Shown: positions 1 through 7,121, numbered from the stretch's first letter. The stretch: DNA of 12,191 nt from Sandaracinobacteroides sp964394815 (GCA_964394815.1 CAYMZC010000075.1:1-12191), one strand, 5' to 3'. Program-made: numbers and translations. Notes: generated by a model not told the origin, from the sequence alone.

Positions 1-559
1 CGGCGGACAGTTTCCAGGCGTAGAAGGTGAGGAAGATGGTGCCGAGGGCAATCGCCACGAGGATGCCGGCGCGATAGGTGGCCGGCAGGGTGAAGCGCCC
101 CTCCCCCCAGGGAAGGGGCATGTGCCAGAACCACATCGTCAACAGCAGCGCCAGCGCCACCAGCACCAGAAGCGCCGCCTGCCGCGCGCTCAGCAACGTT
201 GCCGAAATGGTGACGGGAACGAGGATCCAGAGCGCGAAGGGGTTTGCCAGCCCGCCCGTCAGCGCGAGGATCGTCGAGATCTGCACGAGATCGAAGGCGA
301 GGTGGACCCAGGCGCTGCGGCCGTCGATCCTGTCCTGGCTGCGGTAGATGCTGTGCAGGCCGAGGTTGACCGCGGCCGCCGCGCCCACCGCTGCCAGCGC
401 CGGCCCCCAGGGCAACGGAAAGCCGAGCAAAAGGCCGACGACGACAAGCGCGATGAGCTGCCCGGCGATCGCCCCCCAGCGGATGGCGATGAGCGTGCGC
501 ACCCGTACCCCGCCCTGCTCCACCTCCATGGTCTGCCGCGAGGCGGAACTCAGGCCCAT
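1..559 (-). CDS. regB: ActS/PrrB/RegB-family redox-sensing histidine kinase, N-terminal part (cut by window edge)
   Basis: This is the membrane sensor part of a two-component kinase that, in the RegB/PrrB/ActS family, reads the redox state of the respiratory chain and phosphorylates RegA/PrrA/ActR. Translating the minus strand from 559 gives 186 open codons to the window edge. It begins with the family-like block VRVRTLIAIRWGAIAGQL (residues 18-35), followed by about five to six hydrophobic segments. The motif GGLANPF at residues 102-108 (bases 236-256) matches the GGXXNPF heptapeptide that is conserved in RegB and reported to contact ubiquinone. The DHp and ATPase domains, including the phosphorylated His and the redox-active Cys, lie beyond base 1. 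The start is uncertain: ATG at 559 and ATG at 529 are in frame and neither has a strong ribosome binding site. The upstream ankyrin gene ends 42 bases before 559, so the two are probably co-transcribed. Confidence 0.88.
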   Translation of the reverse strand, partial: MGLSSASRQTMEVEQGGVRVRTLIAIRWGAIAGQLIALVVVGLLLGFPLPWGPALAAVGAAAAVNLGLHSIYRSQDRIDGRSAWVHLAFDLVQISTILALTGGLANPFALWILVPVTISATLLSARQAALLVLVALALLLTMWFWHMPLPWGEGRFTLPATYRAGILVAIALGTIFLTFYAWKLSA

Positions 560-601
560 GGGCGGGCCGGGAGCAGGGCTGCTGTCATCGGGGCGTCCGG
601 A

Positions 602-1216
602 TCAGAGTTGCGGGCCGAAGGTGGCGGCAGCGGCCTTGCGCGGGGCATCGGCGAGCAGGCGGCCAAGCGGGCCGCCACGCGCGTCGCGCGCTGCATAGTC
701 GCGCGCGGACATGCCGGTCAGATTGTCGGTCCGGTCCGGGTCGGCGCCGGCCTTCAGCAGCATGTCGGCGGTCACATGGTCGCGGGCGTGCACGGCCTTT
801 ATCAGCGGCGTCTCGCCCCGGCTGTTCGCCATGTCGACCTGCGCCTTGCCCGCCAGCAGCAGGCGAACGCCATCGGAAAAGCCGCCCATGGCGGACACAA
901 TGAGGGGCGTGTTGCCTTCGCGGTCGGGCAGGTTCGGATCGGCGCCATTCTGCAGCAGGAAGCCGATCCAGGGCGGATCGCGCCGCTTGATGGCGATCAG
1001 CAGCGCGGTGTCGCCATTGTCATAGTCGCGCGTGTTGATGATGGTGCTGCCCGGCTTGTCGATCAGGGATTTCGCCTTCAGCACATCCTTGTCGCGGACA
1101 GCCTTGAGGAAATTGTAGCTGTCGGAGAACTGCGCGCTGGCGGGGGTGCCGGCCAGCAGGCCGAGCGCCAGCATGAAGGAGAATGCCGCGGCACGAAGCG
1201 CGGCAAGCAGGCGCAT
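602..1216 (-). CDS. Exported ankyrin-repeat protein
   Basis: This 204-residue protein has an N-terminal signal peptide (hydrophobic residues about 3-23, probable cleavage after ASA at residue 28) followed by about four ankyrin repeats (residues about 34-190). Typical repeat signatures are GDTALLIAI, LLQNGADPNLPDREGNTPLI, LLLAGKAQVDMANSRGETPLIKA and MLLKAGADPDRTD. It is predicted to be periplasmic and to act by protein binding; its partner is unknown. I chose ATG 1216 because it gives a normal-length signal peptide. ATG 1249 and 1255 are in frame and would lengthen the n-region, and 1249 has a weak GGA upstream. The gene is divergent from the SCO gene and lies directly upstream of the RegB-like kinase on the same strand. 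A role in the same redox or cytochrome oxidase process is inferred from position only. Confidence 0.85.
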   Translation of the reverse strand: MRLLAALRAAAFSFMLALGLLAGTPASAQFSDSYNFLKAVRDKDVLKAKSLIDKPGSTIINTRDYDNGDTALLIAIKRRDPPWIGFLLQNGADPNLPDREGNTPLIVSAMGGFSDGVRLLLAGKAQVDMANSRGETPLIKAVHARDHVTADMLLKAGADPDRTDNLTGMSARDYAARDARGGPLGRLLADAPRKAAAATFGPQL

Positions 1217-1278
1217 CGGGGAAGGCCGGAATGTTCGTTTCTCTCGCATATCCATCCGATAGCTTATATGGGAGCCGC

Positions 1279-1899
1279 ATGAACAGTCGCTTGTCCAGAT
1301 CGTCACGCCTGCCGCTCATCCTTCTGGTGCTGGCCGCCATAGTGCTGGCAGCCCTGTGGGTGCTGAAGCCGGACAAGGCGCCGGAAGGCAATCTTTCCGG
1401 CGCGGCCGTGGGCGGCCCCTTCACGCTGACCGATGAAACCGGCGCCCGCGTCACTTCGGAAAGCTATGACGGCAAGTGGCGGCTGATGTATTTCGGCTTC
1501 ACCTACTGCCCCGATGTCTGCCCGGTGGATACCGCGAAACTGGGCGAAGGGCTGAAGCTGTTCGAGGCGAAACACCCCGACGCAGCCCTCAAGGTGCAAC
1601 CCCTGTTCGTGACAGTGGACCCGGAACGCGACACGCCCGAAGCGCTCGCCGAGTTCACCGACAATTTCCACCCCCGTCTCGTCGGCCTCACCGGCAGCCG
1701 GGCGGAAATCGAAGCCGCGCTGAAGACCTTCCGCATCTACGCCTCTAAGGTGCCGGGCGTGACCGAAGGCAGCTACACCTACGACCATCTCGCCGTCATC
1801 TACCTGATGGACCCGAAGGGTCGCCCCGTCGAGTTCATCGCCGGACCGACGGCAACGCCGGAGCTGGTCGAGGCGATGCTGTCACGCTTCCTCGCCTGA
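1279..1899 (+). CDS. SCO1/SenC-family copper chaperone / thiol protein for cytochrome c oxidase
   Basis: This 206-residue protein is anchored by one N-terminal membrane segment (residues about 11-28) with a thioredoxin-like domain outside the cytoplasmic membrane. The copper-binding signature is complete: FTYCPDVCP supplies Cys77 and Cys81, and His170 in YDHLAVIYL is the third ligand. VTVDPERDTP (111-120) is a further SCO hallmark. Family members deliver copper to the CuA site of cytochrome c oxidase or reduce its cysteines; in Rhodobacter the orthologue is SenC/PrrC. ATG 1279 is supported by GGGAG 7 bases upstream; an upstream in-frame ATG at 1183 would run into the oppositely oriented ankyrin gene and place residues before the membrane anchor. 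The location next to a RegB-type kinase matches the classic regB-senC-regA neighbourhood. Confidence 0.95.
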   Translation: MNSRLSRSSRLPLILLVLAAIVLAALWVLKPDKAPEGNLSGAAVGGPFTLTDETGARVTSESYDGKWRLMYFGFTYCPDVCPVDTAKLGEGLKLFEAKHPDAALKVQPLFVTVDPERDTPEALAEFTDNFHPRLVGLTGSRAEIEAALKTFRIYASKVPGVTEGSYTYDHLAVIYLMDPKGRPVEFIAGPTATPELVEAMLSRFLA

Positions 1900-1905
1900 C
1901 CCCCC

Positions 1906-2340
1906 ATGCTGCGCCCGCGCTTCTGGGAAGGCCGCCGCCTTTCCGACCTCGATCGCGAAGAGTGGGAGGCCCTGTGCGACGGCTGCGGCAAATGCTGCCT
2001 CCACAAGCTGGAGGATGAGGAAAGCGGCCGCATCTATCGCACCAATGTCGCCTGCCGCCTGCTGGACCGGGAAACCGCCCGCTGCAGCGATTACCGCAAC
2101 CGTCGCGCCCATGTGCCCGATTGCGTGCAGCTCCGCCCAGATCTGGTGCCGCAGATCGACTGGCTGCCCTCCACCTGCGCCTACCGGCTGGTGGAAGAAG
2201 GAAAGCCGCTGCCGGCATGGCATCATCTTGTTTCCGGCAGCCGCGATACGGTGCACGAAGCCGGCGCCTCCATCCGCGGCTGGACAGTCAGCGAAGTGGA
2301 TGCCGGCGACCTCGAGTATCACATCCTCGATGGCGACTGA
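1906..2340 (+). CDS. YcgN/YkgJ-type cysteine-cluster protein (CxxCxxCC family)
   Basis: This 144-residue protein carries the family motif CDGCGKCC (Cys24, Cys27, Cys30, Cys31) and further cysteines at 50, 60, 73 and 91. They are presumed to bind zinc or an iron-sulfur cluster. The phrases WEALCDGCGKCCLHKLEDE and CSDYRNRRAHVPDC are typical of the UPF0260/YcgN branch, whose biochemical role is not established. Length is normal for the family. The ATG follows the SCO stop by only 6 bases and has no Shine-Dalgarno sequence, only a run of C, so translation is probably coupled to the SCO gene. The final A of its stop codon is also the first base of the 23-bp tandem repeat array. Confidence 0.9.
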   Translation: MLRPRFWEGRRLSDLDREEWEALCDGCGKCCLHKLEDEESGRIYRTNVACRLLDRETARCSDYRNRRAHVPDCVQLRPDLVPQIDWLPSTCAYRLVEEGKPLPAWHHLVSGSRDTVHEAGASIRGWTVSEVDAGDLEYHILDGD

Positions 2341-2432
2341 TACGGATGGCGGCTTCTGCCGGGATACGATGGCGGCTTCTGCCAGAATACGATGGCGGCT
2401 TCTGCCAGGATACGATGGCGGCTTCTGCCGCA
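2340..2432 (+). repeat. Tandem minisatellite, four copies of a 23-bp unit
   Basis: Four head-to-tail copies lie at 2340-2363 (24 bp, one extra G), 2364-2386, 2387-2409 and 2410-2432. All share the core GATGGCGGCTTCTGCC preceded by ATAC; only the last three bases of the unit vary. Within each core GGCGG-CTT-CTGCC can fold into a 5-bp stem with one G-U pair in plus-strand RNA; the same position is an A-C mismatch in the opposite strand. All three plus-strand frames stay open through the array, and each unit contains an ATG. The array fills most of the 116-base spacer between the cysteine-cluster gene and trmB. Confidence 0.95.
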
Positions 2433-2456
2433 GGGCGAAGCTGCTATGAGCCACCC

Positions 2457-3137
2457 ATGAACGATCCTCTCAGCATCCGGCGTCTCTACGGCAGGGCGCA
2501 GGGCCACGCCCTCAGGGCCAATGCCCAGCGCCTGGTGGACGAACTACTGCCACGCATCGCCATTCCCCCGCAGGGCCCGCTCGATGCGCGCCGACTTTTC
2601 GGCGATGACCGCCCGCTGGTCCTCGAGATCGGCTTCGGCAAGGGCGAGCACCTGGCCTTCCAGGCCGCGCGCCGGCCCGACCGGGGCTTCATCGGCGCGG
2701 AACCCTATGTGAACGGCGTGGCCGGGCTTCTGGCGGAAGTCGACAGCCACGGGCTTTCGAACGTGCGCATCCTGAAGGGTGACGCCATCGACGTGCTCGA
2801 CCGCCTGCCCGATGCCAGCCTTTCGGCCGTCTATCTGCTCCATCCCGACCCATGGCCCAAGGCCCGCCATGCCAAGCGGCGCTTCGTGAACCCCGGCCCG
2901 GTGGGGCTTGTCGCCCGCCGGCTGAAGCCGGGCGGGGAATTCCGCATCGCGACGGATCATGTCGGCTACATGCGCCACACCCTTTCCGTGATGCAGCACA
3001 TGGATGCCTTCGAATGGACCGCAACCAGCCGCGATGACTGGGAAAATGTGCCCGAAGACTGGCCCGACACGCGGTTCGCGATGAAGGCCCGCGCGCTGGG
3101 CCACGACGTCTGGCGCTTGATTTACCGGCGCCGCTGA
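2457..3137 (+). CDS. trmB: tRNA (guanine-N7-)-methyltransferase
   Basis: TrmB methylates G46 in the variable loop of tRNAs to m7G using S-adenosylmethionine. The 226-residue protein has the N-terminal RRLYGRAQGHALR block (8-20), the SAM-binding loop EIGFGKGEH (57-65), the acidic strand end GAEPY (80-84), the family-defining HPDPWPKARHAKRR (129-142) and a C-terminal TRFAMKA (205-211), where many orthologues have T-x-[YF]-E. Length is typical. ATG 2457 is preferred because MNDPLSIRRLYGR resembles known N termini; GAG sits 6 bases upstream. In-frame ATGs at 2415 and 2346 within the tandem repeat would add residues encoded by the repeat. The gene lies 18 bases upstream of accA and is probably co-transcribed with it. 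Confidence 0.96.
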   Translation: MNDPLSIRRLYGRAQGHALRANAQRLVDELLPRIAIPPQGPLDARRLFGDDRPLVLEIGFGKGEHLAFQAARRPDRGFIGAEPYVNGVAGLLAEVDSHGLSNVRILKGDAIDVLDRLPDASLSAVYLLHPDPWPKARHAKRRFVNPGPVGLVARRLKPGGEFRIATDHVGYMRHTLSVMQHMDAFEWTATSRDDWENVPEDWPDTRFAMKARALGHDVWRLIYRRR

Positions 3138-3155
3138 ACCACCTGCAGGAACATC

Positions 3156-4091
3156 ATGGCCCAGATCCTCGAATTCGAAAAACCCGTCGCCAGGCTCGAC
3201 AGCGAGCTTGCAAGCCTTGAAGCCACTGAGGCGAAAGCCCCCGAGGCGCAGGCGCTCAGGCATAAACGCGACGCGCTGCTGGCGGAGATCTACGGCAATC
3301 TCTCCCCCTGGCAGAAAACGATGGTGGCTCGCCACCCGGACAGGCCGCGCCTGCTTGGAATCGCGAAGCAGCTGTTCACCGAATGGGAACCGCTGGCAGG
3401 CGACCGCGGCTTTGCCGACGACCCGGCGATCCTGGGCGGCCCGGCCCGTTTCCGCGGCCAGCCGGTAATGCTGATCGGCCATGAAAAAGGCTCGGACACG
3501 GCAAGCCGCGTAAAGCGCAACTTCGGCATGGCCAAGCCCGAGGGCTATCGCAAGGCCGCCCGGCTGATGGACATGGCCAGCCGCTTCGGCCTGCCCATCA
3601 TAACCCTCGTGGACACCCCCGGCGCCTTCCCCGGCATCGAGGCCGAGGAACGCGGCCAGGCCGAAGCCATCGCACGGGGAACCGAAGCCTGCCTGCAGGC
3701 CGAAGTGCCACTGGTATCCGTGATCATCGGCGAGGGCGGATCGGGTGGCGCCGTGGCGCTGGCAGCCGGAAATCGCGTGCTGATGCTGGAACATTCCGTC
3801 TATGCCGTGATTTCCCCTGAAGGATGCGCCTCGATCCTGTGGCGCGATTCAGGGAGGGCGGCGGACGCCGCAGTTGCCATGCGAATTTCAGCCCAGGATC
3901 TGGCCGAGCTCGGCGTGATCGACAGCATCGTCCCCGAACCGGTGGGTGGCGCGCACCGCGCCCCCGAAACCGCGATCGAACGGCTTGGCGACGGCATTGC
4001 CGAAGCCCTCGCCGGGCTTTCAGCCATGTCTCCGGCGGAGCTGAAGGCGCAGCGCCGTGCCCGTTTCCTGGCTTTCGCGAGGGCTGGCTGA
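3156..4091 (+). CDS. accA: Acetyl-CoA carboxylase carboxyltransferase subunit alpha
   Basis: This is the alpha half of the carboxyltransferase, which with AccD moves the carboxyl group from biotin carrier protein to acetyl-CoA to make malonyl-CoA, the first committed step of fatty acid synthesis. The 311-residue length is normal. Family blocks seen are FGMAKPEGYRKAARLM (123-138), DTPGAFPGIEAEERGQAEA (153-171), the oxyanion-hole glycine run GEGGSGGAVAL (192-202) and SPEGCASILW (220-229). AGGA with 6-base spacing supports ATG 3156. The stop codon shares one base with the start of the M48 protease gene (TGATG), which indicates coupled translation. Confidence 0.97.
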   Translation: MAQILEFEKPVARLDSELASLEATEAKAPEAQALRHKRDALLAEIYGNLSPWQKTMVARHPDRPRLLGIAKQLFTEWEPLAGDRGFADDPAILGGPARFRGQPVMLIGHEKGSDTASRVKRNFGMAKPEGYRKAARLMDMASRFGLPIITLVDTPGAFPGIEAEERGQAEAIARGTEACLQAEVPLVSVIIGEGGSGGAVALAAGNRVLMLEHSVYAVISPEGCASILWRDSGRAADAAVAMRISAQDLAELGVIDSIVPEPVGGAHRAPETAIERLGDGIAEALAGLSAMSPAELKAQRRARFLAFARAG

Positions 4092-5557
4092 TGCGCAGGT
4101 TCCCGATGATGATGGGCAAGGCTGCCGCCCTCCCGGCAGCCGTGGCGGCGCTTTCGCTCCTCGCGGCTCCTGCCTGCGCCCCCGTCGATGCACGCTCGGG
4201 CCAGATGATCGGCCTCAGCGCGCGTGACAAGCAGATTGGCGCGCAAGGCTACAAGGAAATCCTGGAACAGTTCGGCGGCCGCGTCGATGGCCCGCTGGCC
4301 GACTATGTGCGCAGCGTCGGGCTGAAGGTCGCGATACCGTCGGTGCCCGGCTCCACGGCGGCCGACTGGACGATCACTGTCCTCGATTCCCCCGTGCCCA
4401 ACGCCATGGCGACGCCGGGCGGCTATCTCTACATCACCCGCGGCATGCTGGCGATGATCAACTCCGAGGCGGAACTGGCCTCGGTGCTGGGGCATGAAGC
4501 CGGCCATGTCGCCGCCAATCATTCCCAGCAGCGCAACACCCGGGCGACACTCGGTGGTCTTGCCACCATCGCAGCGGCCGTGCTCGGCGGATCGGAAGTG
4601 GCGCAGATCGCGAACATCGGCGCGTCGGCCTGGGTCAGCGGCTTCTCGCGCTCGCAGGAAAACGAGGCCGACACGCTCGGCATGCGCTACGCCATGGCTG
4701 CCGGCTATGATCCGAAGGCCTCTGCCTCCATGCTGGCCGCCCTTGACCGCGTTGCCGCCGTCGAAGGCAAGGAATCGATGGAGCGCGGGGGGCTCGCCAG
4801 CTTCTTCTCCACCCACCCCATCACCTCCGAGCGGGTTCGCCGGGTCAGCCAGGCAGCAGCCGCCACCGGGCGGACCGGCACTGTCAACCGGGATGCTTTC
4901 CTCAATGCCCTCAACGGCATGACCTTCGGCGATTCGCCCGCCCAGGGGATCATCAGCGGTCCGAGCTTCCGCCACGCGTCACTGGGCATAGGCTTCGATG
5001 CGCCGGTTGGCTTCAGCCTGCAGAACAGCCCTTCTGCAGTACAGGGCCAGGGCCGTGACGGATCGAATTTCCTGTTCGTCGGAGCGCGCCTCAGCCCGGG
5101 GCAGTCGCTCCATCAACTGGTGACGACAGGCTGGCAGCAGATCAACAACGGCACCGTGCCACAGGTGAATTACAACGAACAACGGATCAACAGCCTCGAT
5201 GCCGCGCTGTCGACTGCACGGCTCAACAGCAACAAGGGCGCGGTCGATGTCGGCGTCCATGCCTTCCGCACGGCGGCCGATCAGGCCTACATCATCCGCA
5301 CCATTGCCCCGGCCGGGCGTGGCGGGCAGTTCGACAGCCTGATTTCCTCCTTCCGCCGGCTGACACAGAAGGAAAAGGCGGACGCCGCGCGTGGCCGCCA
5401 CATCGAAGTTGTGCGCATTCAGCCGGGGCAGACGGTAGCCAGCCTCGCGGCGCGCATGTCACCGCCCTACAACCGGGACCAGAGCCTGCTGGCACTCAAC
5501 GGCTTCCAGCCGTCGGACGTGCGGGCCGGGCAGCGGATCAAGCTGATTGTCGAATGA
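4091..5557 (+). CDS. Exported M48-family zinc metalloprotease with LysM-like C terminus (BepA-like)
   Basis: The 488-residue product has an N-terminal hydrophobic export signal (residues about 10-28; a Cys at 29 lacks a canonical lipobox). The M48 peptidase domain carries HEAGH at 135-139 (two zinc His plus the catalytic Glu) and the third ligand Glu190 in SRSQENEAD; STHP at 240-243 is a conserved feature of BepA/YfgC-type proteases. Residues about 290-425 form a separate domain, and residues about 437-488 (VVRIQPGQTVASLAARM to VRAGQRIKLIV) resemble a LysM unit that could bind peptidoglycan. A role in outer-membrane protein quality control is inferred from BepA. The start at 4091 overlaps the accA stop by one base. 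Upstream in-frame codons lie inside accA and are not used. Confidence 0.92.
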   Translation: MRRFPMMMGKAAALPAAVAALSLLAAPACAPVDARSGQMIGLSARDKQIGAQGYKEILEQFGGRVDGPLADYVRSVGLKVAIPSVPGSTAADWTITVLDSPVPNAMATPGGYLYITRGMLAMINSEAELASVLGHEAGHVAANHSQQRNTRATLGGLATIAAAVLGGSEVAQIANIGASAWVSGFSRSQENEADTLGMRYAMAAGYDPKASASMLAALDRVAAVEGKESMERGGLASFFSTHPITSERVRRVSQAAAATGRTGTVNRDAFLNALNGMTFGDSPAQGIISGPSFRHASLGIGFDAPVGFSLQNSPSAVQGQGRDGSNFLFVGARLSPGQSLHQLVTTGWQQINNGTVPQVNYNEQRINSLDAALSTARLNSNKGAVDVGVHAFRTAADQAYIIRTIAPAGRGGQFDSLISSFRRLTQKEKADAARGRHIEVVRIQPGQTVASLAARMSPPYNRDQSLLALNGFQPSDVRAGQRIKLIVE

Positions 5558-5993
5558 TCTGCCCTGGTGTCCGGGCGGGCAGCCGGAACGGCGGCTGCCG
5601 CTCGTGACGGTTGCCTGCGCGGTCATGGTGGACCCCGACGGCCGCATTCTCGTTGCTGACAGGCCGCCGGGCAAGGACATGGCCGGCTTGTGGGAATTCC
5701 CCGGTGGCAAGGTCGAGCCGGAGGAAAGCCCCGAGGCCGCCCTCGTGCGCGAACTGCGCGAGGAACTGGGGGTGGAAACCGCCACAAGCTGCCTTGCCCC
5801 CTGCGGCTTTGCCTCACACGCCTATGAAAAGAGCCATGTTCTGCTGCTGGCCTTCGCGCTGAGGAAATGGAAAGGCACGCCTGCCCCGCAGGAGGGGCAG
5901 AGGCTGCAGTGGGTGCCGGTGAACGGCCTGTTCCGTCTGGACATGCCGCCGGCGGACAAGCCCCTTCTTGGGCAGATCGCGGCGATCCTCTAG
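5547..5993 (+). CDS. mutT: MutT-type Nudix hydrolase (8-oxo-dGTP diphosphatase)
   Basis: This 148-residue protein has a complete Nudix box at residues 54-76, GX5EX7REUXEEXGU, with catalytic REL-REEL at 68-74. The flanking text (ILVADRPPGKDMAGLWEFPGG) is typical of MutT, which hydrolyses 8-oxo-dGTP to the monophosphate and prevents A-C transversions. Substrate choice cannot be proved from sequence, as related Nudix enzymes share the box. The start is unusual: no ATG lies at the expected place. TTG 5547 overlaps the protease gene by 11 bases and has a weak GGA about 10 bases upstream; GTG 5604 and ATG 5625 are later options, but 5625 would trim the first beta strand. It is the last gene of the rightward block. 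Confidence 0.9.
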   Translation: MSNDLPWCPGGQPERRLPLVTVACAVMVDPDGRILVADRPPGKDMAGLWEFPGGKVEPEESPEAALVRELREELGVETATSCLAPCGFASHAYEKSHVLLLAFALRKWKGTPAPQEGQRLQWVPVNGLFRLDMPPADKPLLGQIAAIL

Positions 5994-6014
5994 CGGGGGG
6001 CGCTTACGCCCGCT
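5992..6014. terminator. Possible hairpin between convergent genes
   Basis: GGGCG at 5998-6002 and CGCCC at 6007-6011 form a 5-bp stem with a CTTA loop; after a three-G bulge, AGC (5992-5994) can pair with GCT (6012-6014). It spans the stops of the MutT-type gene and the oppositely oriented GlsB/YeaQ-type gene. It has no T-run on either strand, so function as an intrinsic terminator is weakly supported. Confidence 0.25.
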
Positions 6015-6264
6015 TGTCCAGAAGCGCCCGCCAGATCAGCAGCACCAGCACCGCGCCGATCACGGCGCCGATGAAGCCGGCGCGCTCGCCCTGCGCATAC
6101 ATGCCGGCGAATTGCCCGATCCATGTGAAAAGCGCAGCGCCCGCAATGCCGAGCAGGGTCGTCAGCAGGCAACCCTGCGGATTGCGCGGATCGGATGCGA
6201 AGAAACGCGCGAGAAGCCCGGCGAAGAAACCGATCAGGATCACGCCAATCCAGCTGGATGCCAT
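6004..6264 (-). CDS. GlsB/YeaQ/YmgE-family small membrane protein
   Basis: The 86-residue protein is almost wholly hydrophobic, with three predicted membrane helices (about 4-22, 31-49 and 60-82). Its glycine pattern fits the family called transglycosylase-associated or stress-response membrane proteins: GFFAGLLAR near the start, GCLLTTLLGIAGA after a proline, and GFIGAVIGAVLVLLIWR at the end. The molecular function of the family is not established; in enterobacteria members are stress-induced. AGGGAG with 6-base spacing gives firm support to ATG 6264. It lies 27 bases downstream of the alpha/beta hydrolase on the same strand and may share its transcript. Confidence 0.9.
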   Translation of the reverse strand: MASSWIGVILIGFFAGLLARFFASDPRNPQGCLLTTLLGIAGAALFTWIGQFAGMYAQGERAGFIGAVIGAVLVLLIWRALLDKRA

Positions 6265-6291
6265 TGAAAACTCCCTGTTTGCCGGGGCAGC

Positions 6292-7068
6292 CTAGCTGCG
6301 GGCAAGCCTGTCGGCAACAAGGCGGATGGCGTGCGGGTTCCAGGGCAGCCCGGCATGGCTGCCGGGAACATCCAGCGTTTCGGAAAGTGGACCGGGCCGG
6401 GCGCGCGCCGCCTGCGGATGGACGATGCCGTCGCCTGTCGCGACGATGGCGGTAAAAGGCACTTCGGGCAGCGCCCCCGGAACCCAGGCAACGGGGGCCG
6501 CCCCGATGCTGTGGCCGGCAACGCGCTCGTAAAGCCGCCATGCATTGTTCGAGGTGAGATCGCCCGATACAGGCGACCCGAGGGTGATGACCTGCCGCAC
6601 CGCCTGCGGATGGCGGCGGGCAAGCTCGACCGCCAGCAAGCCGCCAAGGCTGTGCCCCACAAGCGAAAGCGGTGCCCCTGTCTGGCCAGCAAGGCCGAGA
6701 AGGCGCTGTTCCAGCGCTTCGAACCGGCCCGGCCGCATGCCGAAGTTGCGCCCAAGCCGCCAGCCCTCGGCACGATGGCCGATGGCGTTCAGCACGCCCC
6801 GCAGCGGCGCCATGGCCAGATCGCTGGACAGGAAACCCGGAATCACCAGCACATGCCGCGTCGGCCAGCCCGGCAGGGTGCGGATGAGCTGGACACGCTG
6901 GCGCCAGAAGGCGGAGAGTTCTGCAAGTGCGCGGACTTCGGCCGCATAGGCGAGCAAGCCGGGCGGGCCGGGCGGCGCAGCGAAGGCAGCCCCGTCGCCC
7001 GGCAATTGCGCACCAGGGGGGCAAGCCTCCGGGCGTGCGGGGATTTCGCTGGTCGGCGGGCTCTCCAT
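6292..7068 (-). CDS. Alpha/beta hydrolase, lipase/esterase-like
   Basis: From ATG 7068 the product is 258 residues with no signal peptide. Features of an alpha/beta hydrolase are HVLVIPGFLSSD (72-83, oxyanion-hole strand), the nucleophile elbow GHSLGG with Ser140, a likely acid Asp213 in TGDGIVHP and a likely catalytic His238 in GSHAGL. The DGIV and SHAGL phrases resemble bacterial triacylglycerol-lipase and PGAP1-like hydrolases, but the natural substrate is unknown. The start is uncertain: in-frame ATGs lie at 7104, 7077 and 7068. The 7104 codon falls in the loop of a strong hairpin, and homologous-looking sequence begins only near residue 35 of the 7068 form, so a downstream ATG is preferred. 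It follows rne on the same strand. Confidence 0.85.
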   Translation of the reverse strand: MESPPTSEIPARPEACPPGAQLPGDGAAFAAPPGPPGLLAYAAEVRALAELSAFWRQRVQLIRTLPGWPTRHVLVIPGFLSSDLAMAPLRGVLNAIGHRAEGWRLGRNFGMRPGRFEALEQRLLGLAGQTGAPLSLVGHSLGGLLAVELARRHPQAVRQVITLGSPVSGDLTSNNAWRLYERVAGHSIGAAPVAWVPGALPEVPFTAIVATGDGIVHPQAARARPGPLSETLDVPGSHAGLPWNPHAIRLVADRLARS

Positions 7069-7079
7069 GCCCTTCATAT

Positions 7080-7121
7080 GGCAAGGGCGCGGCGGGGTTT
7101 CCATCCCGCCACGCCCTTGCC
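7080..7121 (-). terminator. Long hairpin between rne and the hydrolase gene (terminator or leader structure)
   Basis: Bases 7080-7096 pair with 7105-7121: a 17-position stem with an 8-base loop (7097-7104). The only imperfect position (7090/7111) is C-A in plus-strand RNA but G-U in minus-strand RNA, so the stem is fully paired only in the direction in which rne and the hydrolase are transcribed. It starts about 60 bases past the rne stop. There is no following U-run, so it may be a 3' stabilising structure or a control element for the hydrolase rather than a standard terminator. Confidence 0.6.

Noticed and set aside
122..1282. A 386-codon plus-strand open frame across the kinase and ankyrin genes
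   Set aside because: The minus strand here reads as a RegB sensor domain and clear ankyrin repeats. The plus-strand product shows no motif and overlaps the SCO start.
2340..2432. CRISPR array
   Set aside because: The units are directly contiguous with no unique spacers, so this is a tandem repeat and not a repeat-spacer array.
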